DNA of 10,748 bases from Physocladia obscura (Eukaryota > Chytridiomycota > Chytridiomycetes > Chytridiales > Chytriomycetaceae), in the NCBI GenBank assembly GCA_027596945.1, contig JADGJH010001116.1, forward strand, positions 1,097-11,844. The letters run 5' to 3'. A program made the translations under genes and the position numbers. Below, in pieces: positions 1 to 7,934 of this stretch. Below the pieces are notes generated by a model that saw only the letters and a list, made by a program, of their open reading frames with translations, had not been told where the DNA came from and ran no database searches. Numbering within the stretch: position 1 is the stretch's first letter; each line of letters begins with the position of its first letter.

Positions 1-33
1 CGTCATTTTTTTAAAATAAATATTTATTATTTT

Positions 34-54
34 AAAAAAAAAAAAAAAAAAAAA
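34..54. repeat. Homopolymer run of 21 A
   Basis: An uninterrupted run of 21 A on the plus strand (T on the minus strand) lies past the poly(A) signal of the minus-strand gene. It could be a simple low-complexity tract or the trace of an inserted poly(A) tail. No target duplication was seen around it. Run length is liable to sequencing error. Confidence 0.8.
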
Positions 55-88
55 GAGGCGGAAAAATCTTTTTTTTGTTACAGATTAT

Positions 89-94
89 TTTATT
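89..94 (-). terminator. Poly(A) signal AATAAA of the Rco1-like gene
   Basis: AATAAA on the minus strand lies 44 bases after the proposed TAA stop at 140-138, in AT-rich DNA. This distance is usual for cleavage and polyadenylation and supports the final exon. Confidence 0.5.
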
Positions 95-137
95 TAAGCA
101 TTTACCAAATAATAGTCAACAAAAGTTTCACTTCAAA

Positions 138-3100
138 TTATTTTGGCTTTAATTCAAGCAGTTCATAAATAACCTGGGTAATTTCAATTACAAAGGGATG
201 GTTTAAACAGGCAAAAAAGTTGAAAACACACCTCTCGTTCCAAATCAGATCTCTCCTCCAAAGCAGCAACTTGCTCTAACGCATCCATCAGAATAGATAA
301 ACTCCCCTCAGCACTATCTTTTGTCGCAGAAATAATTTCACCAGCCTCCATATCAATCCACTCATCGTCCACTGACTCCACAAATGAAACATATCCTCCA
401 AAATCAACTCGAAAAGTCTTGTTTGGCACAAAATGGGCAACACCACGAAACCCTTTAAACCTACGTGCCCCAACAACATACACAATTCTGCGTAAAGCCG
501 CTGGAAACTTGTATGGAATTTTTAAATTTTCCAAAATATGTCCATTACTGCCGCCACCCCCTATTGCTACGGCACCTGCCGATGATACGCTGGAGCTGCC
601 ACCGCCACCACTGCCATTACCCATATCATCCGAAGTATGCGCGCCAATAGTACCACCACCACCACCATGGCGCCCAAGTTTTTTTCGGTTAAGCTTGATG
701 ATAAAACCTCCACCATTGGATTTCTTTAACTTTGGCACAAACGCAGCGATGGGTTTCGTTCCGTCTTCTAAATCTCGATAGCGACCGTTTGAGTGTGCAT
801 TCAAGTGCTTGTCCAAGCTCCATTTTGAGTTAAATTTCCATCCACAATTGATGAAAGGACACACGTGCTTTTTTTCAATAACAGGTCGGGTTTTTACTGG
901 AATATGTGTGGATGTTGCTGTCACAAATGCTTCATTTTGCGGCGCTGTTAATTTGATTGTAGTTTCAATGGCAAGACGCACTGTCGTGGTACCGTCTGGA
1001 ATGATTGCTGAAGTTTCAGGGCTATTGTTGGATTTGTTAGTTTTTCGAATTTCAGTATCGTCGAAAATCTGGTTAGTAACAATGCCAGCGTTGTTTAATG
1101 TTAGATCAAAAGTCGGCACAATGAGCTTGTGAATTCGTTCCTTATGTCTGAGCAAAGACTTGAAAGAAACAAGAACTTTGCCGCAAGATTCGCAATTATA
1201 TTGCTTAACATCTCCTTGCGACCCTCCCTGATTTCCATTAGTGCCCTCACCGGTAGAAACTAATGATGCTGGTACAAGCATATGAATCTTTTGAAAATGC
1301 CGGTGCAGAAATCCCGAAGACACAAAAGCCTTGCCACATCCTGCAACAGTGCAATGAAATTGGTTTTCTACTGGCTCAATGTTTGCAGATTGGTTTCGCT
1401 GCAGTTGTTCCGTCTTTATTACAACCTCGGCAGCAGCAGCAGCAGGAATATTGTCGGGAACAAAACCATTCGGAGAACCTGATCTGTCAGGGTTTTCACT
1501 TGAATATACACCTTCTTTGGTTTTCGGTCTTGAGAAAGCAGCAAATTTCTTGGCACGTTTTGGCGAACTTCCGTCGTTCGCAGAAAAATTCCTGGAAGAT
1601 TTTCGCGAACCTCCAAACAAAACAGTCGTACCCAACACTTTCTTTTGATGTCGATCCAGATGGTAAAATGACATGAAGGGCTTGTTTCCGCACAAACAAT
1701 TTTCGATTGTGCAGAGAAATTCATTTGTATGGAGCATCATGTGTGATTTTAGCCGCCATCTTTCCGGATACCCTTTTCCACACCCAGGTTCAGGACACAT
1801 ATATGCCATTGGTGTTTGCAGCCCTTGCGGTCTCTGCGACAAAGAGATTACAGGCGTCATTGCTGCCGAAGACATTGGTATAGGAGAAGATGAAACACTC
1901 ATGTCGGATTTGCGAGGACGTCCACGACCTCGTCGAACAGGTACCGGAATGGATAAAGCGGGTTGCGTAGATGTAGATTGCGTTTCATCATGAACTTTGA
2001 CAAACATAAAATTCGCATTGACAGCTGAATTATCTGTAATTGCATTTAGTTGACTTTCTGAATTGTGATCTTTTAATGTCAAAATTTATCAGTAATTGCA
2101 CTAATTATTTCGAAATTTATAAACTCACGTTTTTCAGCTCTTTCCGAATCAAATGCGTCTGTTTTATTAACTGTATCCAACAAACTGCCATTTGAAACAT
2201 TATTCTCAGAATTTAACGTATCGTGGGTGGTCTTTTTTTGATAGTTTTCGCCAGAGATGGAATTTGACAAATCAATCATTTCTAACGATTTTTTTGGAAT
2301 TGCGGTATTAATAATTGGCACATCATCTAGAGAGTTCTCAATAATTTTAGCTTCTGACTCTATATTTGCATTTGTGACAGCTTCATCGTCTTCTTCTCCC
2401 AGGTCTTCATTCAAATCATTGTCGATAGCCACATGTAAATTTGGACTTATATTTCCAAATTCTGATCTTGCAGTATGTTGAAAAATGACGTCGGTTGCAG
2501 GTTTTGATTTTGCTTCCAAACCATTTGAACTGAACGAATTTTCATTTTCAACGTTCTTATCAACCCTGTTTTCTGAATTAACTGCAGATTGAGGATCATT
2601 CTTTGGAATATATGCGGCAGTGACTGTGGCAGTGGCTGCGGCTCTGCCTCGCTTGGTTTTGACTGATCCTCGACCAACCCCAAAGGACTTTTGGAACTGG
2701 TTCAATTTCGCCGGAATTTGAATGACAACGCCATCATCATTTTGTCGATAACTATTTGTCAAGGCGGCAATCATTGCAAGGACGGATGGGTCTGCTTTAA
2801 TTCGAATTTTTCGCTTTAGAATCACATCCTCCTGTTCTGCATCGTTACGGCTGGCTCCATCGATTTGGTCCATTTCGACAGAAAAAGATGCGCTTATACC
2901 AGATGGGGAAGACACCGGCTCGTCTTCAACGTTGACAATAAGCAATTGGCTGCTATCGTCGCCAACCCCCCCAACTTTGTCACCAGTCTCAGCAACATTA
3001 CCAGTTAATAATGTCAACATCGCCGCTTCCGCACCGCCTTCGCCAGGAAGAATAACAGTATCCATTTCAGAGCCATCAGCAACACCAATACCAACCGCTT

Positions 3101-5279
3101 TTCCTTTCAAAACATTATCCATCTCCACAATTTGACCACTAACAACTTTTTCTCCAGCATCCGTACAATCAACCACAAAAACCCGTTTCCGCTTCCGCCG
3201 ACGCACACGCATGCTTCCAACACCTGCATCAGAAACAGCCCAATCAACATGCAGCGGACACATCCACCGTCGCCGAAAGTAGACGCTACCTTGCTTGCCG
3301 CCGCTTTCATCCGCTTCCATCCACATGGATCCCCAACACCGTCTTCGCACGTCTCGCGCAAACGCAACGTCAACGCAGTCAACATCACGCGTGGGTGGCG
3401 GCGTACGCGCGTGTCCAATAGTACCGCCAGGAACTCCCCCGCCGGAAAGAGTCGCGGATGTGATTGATCGGCTAATTGGAGCAGCAAAAAATAATATTGG
3501 CAAGCATTCTGGATGCCACCAAACATCGCAGTGATCGCATTTTATCATATCCTGGCGGCCAGGTGCAGAAAGTGCACAAGCGTGACAGAATGGAAGTGTT
3601 CGAGTAAAGGGGGGGTGTGAGTGAGTTGGCGATGTTGTTAGGATATATTTAGTTTCGGGTTTTTTCGTTTTATCAACTACGGTGGTTGCGAAGTTTTGTT
3701 TAAGAGCGGATAGAGATATATTGAATTGGTTATATTGCGGATCGTGTACCCAATCGGCGACGGTTCCTTTTATGCGTGTGACTACTTGCGTCCATTCTGC
3801 TGAAGTTGTTGCTGAAAATGTTGTTGTTGTGGGATAAACTGGATTTGTACTAGCCGTGGAAGTAACTGATGCTCGTGATAGAAATGCCGAGTTGTTGCGT
3901 CTGGTCAATGGTGGTGCAGTACCGTTCGGAGCAGGAGCTGCGACTTCTATAACTTCTGTTTGTATAAGATCAATGTAGTCACCCGTGAGAGGATGTTTGT
4001 ACACGCAAGCGTATGGCATCCAAATGTGGTTTGGAAGCTCGAAAGATCGCGGGTTATGACCGTCAATGACATGGCTGAGCACATCAAATGCCGATTTGAT
4101 TCTTGAAGATTCGTTTTCAGCTGGCTGTGGAGATGGCGATGAGTTTTTTGTGCGTTTTACAGTTTTTATCGGCTTTGGGAGGTTAAGTTCTGGAGCATAA
4201 CATTTGCCATGAATCTGTCAAATAATAGTAAGGGGTGAGTTAATAGCTGAGAAAATAAAACTTACATTACGCCATCGGCAAGCATTGCATTCCCACATAT
4301 TAGGAGCATCCAGTCCATCGTTAGAAAATCCTTCAGCAACGCAACAAAAGTGAAAAACTTTTGGGCAAGAATCGCAACAAAGCAATTCACCACGCCCTAA
4401 GCACGCCGCACAATTATCATCACTCAAAAATGCCGGCGGTGGTTGTATAAACGATGTTGATGCGGCTGGTGTTGTTGACAGTGGCGTTTCGTTGTTGACA
4501 GATCCGGAACTATGATTCTTCAAAAGATCGGAACCGACGGTGTATTCGTAATTCCCGTCATAATTGATCGAGTGTGATTGATTGTGAGGCTTTGAATCAA
4601 AAGGAACCAGGAGCAATCAGAAAACAAAAAATAAGTCACACAAAATAAAATAAAAATAAGAAACCTGCACCACAGCCGGCGATACAGAGACGATAGCAGC
4701 CCAGTCATCGCACACTTCGTCCCACTCGTTTTGCGCGCTAATTGAGGCGTTGACGGCACTGGCGTGGTTCAACCCGTTAGCAAGAAAAGAGACACCAAAA
4801 GAACCGTCGAACGGCGAGCGAGCAAGCAGCTTAAATGGATTGTAGAGATTTGAAGGGGCGGAGTTGCCTAGCTCCTTGCGCGTATTGGGGGTGTTTTCCT
4901 TTTGGTCCGTTTGTTTTAGACCTTGTGCCGAGCGACTTCCGCGACGAGTAGCACGCGACGACGGTTCGCGTTCCTTGGACTTTGGCTTTGCGAGCGAGGG
5001 GTGCTTGATCGAAGCGGCGGCCGTTTCCGAAACGTTGTGGCTGGAGTCGGACAAGCATTCGGAGCAGTCGGACAGGAGGGAATCAGTGTCGCTTTCAACA
5101 CTGCCACCACCGAATAACTGCGCGAAAAGCCGGGCCTTGGCCGCTTGTTCTGCTTCTCCCGCCATCTGATGCTCGTTTGCGCCGCCAGAAGTTGCCGGTG
5201 GAGGAAAGTCTGCATTATTGCCGTCCGTCAGTGCCGTGCTTTGCCTGATGCCAACCTGCACCGCTTTCGTTTCCTCCAT
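138..5279 (-). CDS. Rco1/PHF12-like double-PHD chromatin protein with C-terminal AT-hook and C2H2 zinc fingers (5 exons)
   Basis: Exons read as 5279-4665, 4589-4266, 4214-2129, 2057-232 and 173-138, giving about 1628 residues. PHD1 (about 264-310) has the C4HC3 ligands C265, C268, C277, C280, H285, C288, C306 and C309. A segment with the motif NPRSFELP follows, like the region after PHD1 in Rco1/PHF12 proteins. PHD2 has C523, C526, C539, C542, H547, C550, then C632 and H635 in a CPLH end typical of this family's second finger. A basic stretch at about 648-657 is a likely nuclear signal. The remainder of exon 3 is acidic, polar and probably disordered. Exon 4 adds an AT-hook (1050-1058), C2H2 fingers near 1096, 1124, 1243, 1297 and 1408, a Gly/Ser-rich linker and a folded-looking tail (about 1514-1617). 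Known for the family: Rco1/PHF12 scaffolds Rpd3S/Sin3 histone deacetylase and reads nucleosomes. Inferred: one gene rather than two, because intron 3 keeps frame and the zinc-finger ORF has no ATG for its first 25 codons. The start ATG is the first in the exon 1 frame. Confidence 0.72.
174..231 (-). other. Intron 4 of the Rco1-like gene
   Basis: This 58-base intron has donor GTGTGT and an acceptor ending TTACCCAG, phase 0. Splicing gives the C-terminal end VIYELLELKPK and a TAA stop, continuing an acidic helical stretch. Without splicing the frame runs 16 more codons to a TGA at 184 with a Cys/Phe-rich tail. The spliced form looks better, but the choice is an inference. Confidence 0.6.
2058..2128 (-). 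other. Intron 3, joining the PHD part to the zinc-finger part
   Basis: The donor GTGAGT is perfect, and the acceptor ends AATTCAG with exon 4 beginning at 2057 (71 bases, phase 1). A second acceptor ending ATTACAG lies 24 bases further on, with the exon then starting at 2033. Both keep the zinc-finger frame. Without splicing, the PHD frame stops at a TGA at 2081-2079. There is no AATAAA between the two frames and no room for a promoter. Confidence 0.65.
4215..4265 (-). other. Intron 2 of the Rco1-like gene
   Basis: This 51-base intron has a canonical GTAAGT donor and an acceptor ending TTGACAG. It is phase 0 and contains an in-frame TGA. It falls immediately after the last zinc ligand pair of PHD1 and leads into the linker with the NPRSFELP motif. 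Confidence 0.8.
4590..4664 (-). other. Intron 1 of the Rco1-like gene
   Basis: This 75-base intron has donor GTTTCT after a CAG codon and an acceptor ending CAAAG. It is phase 0. Reading through meets a TGA just before the acceptor, so removal is needed to join exon 1 to the PHD1 exon. The donor is weak (T at +3), but the same GTTT form recurs in two APC2 introns here. Confidence 0.65.
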
Positions 5280-5347
5280 CAACCTTTTGTCTTCAAAAAA
5301 AAAAAGAAACAAATAAGTATTTGCAGTTTATTCAAAAGCAACCACAT
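5279..5347 (-). promoter_or_regulatory. Upstream ORF overlapping the Rco1-like start codon
   Basis: A minus-strand ATG at 5347 opens a 22-codon frame whose TGA (5281-5279) overlaps the main ATG in the form TGATG. If this DNA is in the 5' leader, the uORF would have to be bypassed or followed by reinitiation. The frame crosses an 11-T run followed by GAAG, which also resembles a polypyrimidine tract and acceptor. The tract may therefore belong to a 5' leader intron, which would remove the uORF. Confidence 0.3.
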
Positions 5348-5818
5348 TAACAACAGCAACAACTGCTAACACCAATACTGATATTACTTGAACGACCGCA
5401 ATACAGCTGTAACTATTGCAGCAATAACTAGATCAACTGCTAATGTACAGGCGCACTGTAGAGTGTAAGTTTTCTTGATAAATACTCTTTTAATCATTGT
5501 ATTTGGTTGAAATAAAGTGGGCAAACACTTTAAAATTTATTGGAACTCCTCCAACTCGGAATCGGTCTGCTCAACAGCATGAACAAAATGTTAGCCATAT
5601 TTGCTTTATCTCATCGACTTCTTGCATATATCATAACAAGTTTCATTACCTTCTCTTGACTCAACTGATTCCTTCTTTTGAATTAAGTTGTAAATACTCC
5701 AAACACACTGATTTGCAGCTTGGTGGAATAGTGAAAATAACACTTGGTGCAGATGCAACAGCAGGAAACTTTTCAGAGTGAATGGCTTTCCACCAAGTCA
5801 CAACATTAATTGATTCAA
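5280..5818. other. Upstream side of the Rco1-like gene, no confident gene
   Basis: This stretch should hold the minus-strand promoter of the Rco1-like gene. The part nearest the gene (about 5340-5450) is rich in CAA/CAG-like triplets. A plus-strand frame at 5497-5781 is open for 94 codons but has no ATG in it, and its C-terminal third reads protein-like. The opposite strand is also open over part of it. I recognise no TATA box, RNA gene or repeat here. Confidence 0.4.
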
Positions 5819-6298
5819 TTAAAGTCCGGTCATTTTCTCAAGCTCCAGAAGTAAATCTGACATTATTTTTGATCTGCTTTGCAACATGGTGAACTTTAGT
5901 TCTCTTATACAGATATATTCTGCAAGTATACAGAAAACTTCCAAAAAGTTGTTTTTGTTACCAAGAGACAAATGCATTCCTTTTGCATGATATTTTGGTT
6001 CAAGGAAGTATTCAAACCCCATTGAATGTGGATGAAAATATACCAAGCATTCTACAACCAGTTTGTTGAATTCTTTGCCATGTTTCCTTTCTTTGATAGG
6101 CTTCAAAAAGGTTTTATGTTGAATTAAAGGTAGATTCAAGCTGTATTGATAAATTAATTCACTCTTTATTGAAATTAAAATATTCAAATTGCTCAGAAGA
6201 AAAGGAAATAGTGTACTTGCCTGTCTGTCATTAAGCAAAAACTTTGTATTAATGCAATAAGAGAGTTTTGCGTTCGGAAGAAAATGACAAGATTTATT
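5819..6298 (-). pseudogene. Stop-to-stop open frame, fragment of an unknown protein
   Basis: The frame is open for 159 codons from an upstream TAA to a TAA at 5821-5819, in DNA AT-rich enough that such a length is unlikely by chance. The sequence is protein-like, mixing hydrophobic and charged residues, with patches such as KEFNKLVVECLVYF and SLGNKNNFLEVF, and ends LLELEKMTGL. There is no ATG in the first half; the first lies at about residue 90. It is therefore a last exon of a spliced gene, a broken gene or a fragment of a mobile element. No splice acceptor with a convincing partner exon was found upstream. I recognise no domain family. Confidence 0.4.
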
Positions 6299-7430
6299 TT
6301 AAAGACTACTATCAATATTTATGATAAGAAATGTAAATTAATAATAAAGAAAAAAAATTTTGCTAAAATTTTTACCACATACAATCATAAATGAAGATTT
6401 CAACATGCATATACCGCAAAAAGAATTCCATATCTGCAAGATTCAGAAAGAATCCCATATCTACAAGATTTAATTGTCCAAAAATTCTACATTTACTGCT
6501 GCTTGAGTAACCAATAAACTATTTGTGCCTGTACCTGTAACATCATGATTACAGAATTAAATGGCTCAAAATAACAAACTGTCAGTCACTCAAAAAACAT
6601 TCAACAAGCCTGTTTGTTTCTTGAACTTGGTTGCAATTGGTTTGCCTTGGCAATTGTTTTTTTTTCAGTACCTTGTAATAAAAAAAAAATCATTACTCTT
6701 TTATTATTATTGTACAAAATGCATTAGTTTTTACTGCCATTATAAATACTTGATATATAATTCCATTATTTTGTTCTAGATGTTCCACTATAGCCATTGG
6801 CATCATATTTTTAGTAAATGCAAACAATTGATCTTTTGCCTCTGTGTAGAAAAACAAGTGGCCATTCTACAATGCAGCTTTCCAGATTGTCATATCTAAC
6901 CCTGCATATGATTGTGGTTGAGTCAAGCTCAATGTCAATTGCTCACATCAAGTTTCATGAAGATTTGAAGTCAAGTCAAAGCAAAATGGTTAGTATGTTA
7001 TGCATCACTTCATCACAACACAGTTTTTGGAAGTTGAAACAAGTTGTCCTCATATTGAATTAGAGGGTGGGATGAATACAGCGAAACCATCAATACAGTT
7101 GCAGTTGATGCAAGTGCAGTATTGAAAAGAGTCATTCCAAACTGCAAATTTCAAACACAGACAGAAAAACTGAAACTGAAACAAAACTTGAGTTTGAATT
7201 TGGAAAAGGAAGACTGATTTTGTAAAATTTACTTTGAATTAACTCTTAAAAATAAACTGAAAATCAATTTCCGAATTTCTTGTCCCCATCACAGTCACTG
7301 CTATTTCTCTTTTTTTACCTTTAGCACTTTTTGGATGAGCCAACAATTGAGAAGAAGATTTTATCTCAGAATTATTGTGAAAAACTCCTTTGACTTAAAC
7401 GATGACCAACAGCAAATAAATCAGTATTTT
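6299..7430. other. AT-rich spacer with short protein-like scraps on both strands
   Basis: No intact gene is visible. On the minus strand, 6942-6811 is a 43-codon open stretch with residues such as CRVRYDNLESCIVEWPLVF. On the plus strand, a frame near 7010-7061 (FLEVETSCPHIELEG) shifts by one base into 7059-7214 (containing WDEYSETINTVAVDAS), which ends at a TGA. The next stretch in the same frame is open from 7218 to about 7486. Each piece is short enough to arise by chance, so this is only weak evidence for decayed genes. No terminal repeats, transposase or reverse transcriptase motifs were seen. Confidence 0.3.
6422..6475. repeat. Tandem duplication of a 27-base unit (two copies)
   Basis: Two adjacent copies start at 6422 and 6449 and share AGAATnCCATATCTnCAAGATT, with differences mainly at the 3' end of each unit. 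The unit length is a multiple of three. A 22-codon plus-strand frame at 6405-6473 reads across it as KEFHICKIQ followed by KESHIYKI and a stop. It may be a slipped duplication only. Confidence 0.6.
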
Positions 7431-7634
7431 TTACACGTATTGCATGAAGTAGCTTTTCTTTCTATTTAAGTCAAAGAGCAATCCTTCAGAAGAAACATAT
7501 ATCAATAGCAATAGATTATTATAGTTTGCTAAAGTACCACGAGAACTAGCGACATTGTTATAAAATGATTTTAAAACTATTTTGTTAAATTCATATGCAG
7601 CTGAATCTGAAAAAAAACTTCGTGATTGGTGCAA
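7431..7634 (-). pseudogene. Short open frame without ATG start, possible gene fragment
   Basis: About 67 codons are open on the minus strand from a TTG, with text such as AYEFNKIVLKSFYNNV and LANYNNLLLLIYV. The EFNK(L/I)V and N-x-NN-(F/L)-L patches resemble, by eye, patches in the open frame at 5819-6298, so the two could be diverged copies of one unknown family. The match is short and the spacing differs. A plus-strand exon candidate overlaps its 5' end, so at most one reading is likely to be right. Confidence 0.2.
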
Positions 7635-7703
7635 CTGAAGAAGGTTTAGAACTACACTATGTGTTTATACCTGGCACTTTTAACATCTTTCAGCCCAATA
7701 CTG
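7601..7703 (+). pseudogene. Exon-like segment of an unknown plus-strand gene
   Basis: The segment is bounded by an acceptor ending ATATGCAG and a perfect GTAAGT donor at 7704. Its frame reads LNLKKNFVIGATEEGLELHY and then VFIPGTFNIFQPNTG, which looks like real protein. Joining to an acceptor ending TTCTCCAG at 7821 keeps the frame open (GRKFPPATSQECVF and on). The frame then runs into AT-rich DNA and the 3' end of APC2 on the other strand. No start, no upstream exon and no family are recognised. It may be a remnant. Confidence 0.3.
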
Positions 7704-7918
7704 GTAAGTAAATGAGATGTGAGATAGATGATGTAATATAGATGTGAGGGAAATATGAGATAGACTCAATGGATTGTGAGAATGAATACCATGCTTAATT
7801 TCTCTCAATCCAATTCTCCAGGTAGAAAATTTCCGCCTGCAACTTCTCAAGAGTGTGTTTTTTTAAACAACCTGTATCACCAACAACTTATTTTTTTTCT
7901 TCATTTAAAGTGTTATTA

Positions 7919-7928
7919 TTTATTTATT
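7919..7928 (-). terminator. Tandem poly(A) signals of APC2
   Basis: Two overlapping AATAAA hexamers (7928-7923 and 7924-7919, minus strand) begin 7 bases after the APC2 stop codon, in the run AATAAATAAATAATAA. They would give a very short 3' UTR, which is common in compact fungal genomes. Confidence 0.5.
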
Positions 7929-7934
7929 AGCACA

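Noticed and set aside
184..231. Unspliced C-terminal tail of the zinc-finger frame
   Set aside because: A GTGTGT donor and TTACCCAG acceptor give a more natural acidic helical end. The read-through tail is short and Cys/Phe-rich.
419..781. Plus-strand 120-codon ORF rich in Pro
   Set aside because: It is a shadow of the Gly/Ser-rich linker and C-terminal region of the minus-strand zinc-finger exon.
5497..5781. Plus-strand open frame of 94 codons
   Set aside because: It has no ATG in frame and the opposite strand is also partly open. There are no splice ends or family match, so I kept it only as a note in the spacer entry.
6561..6779. Plus-strand 72-codon ORF starting MAQNNKLSVTQ
   Set aside because: It has an ATG, but the second half is low-complexity Phe/Tyr/Lys text from A/T runs, and a TTTTTTTTTCAG acceptor-like string sits inside it. 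It is likely a chance frame.
7704..7800. Loose GAGATAGATG-like repeats
   Set aside because: They are irregular with no fixed unit, and look like simple low-complexity DNA.
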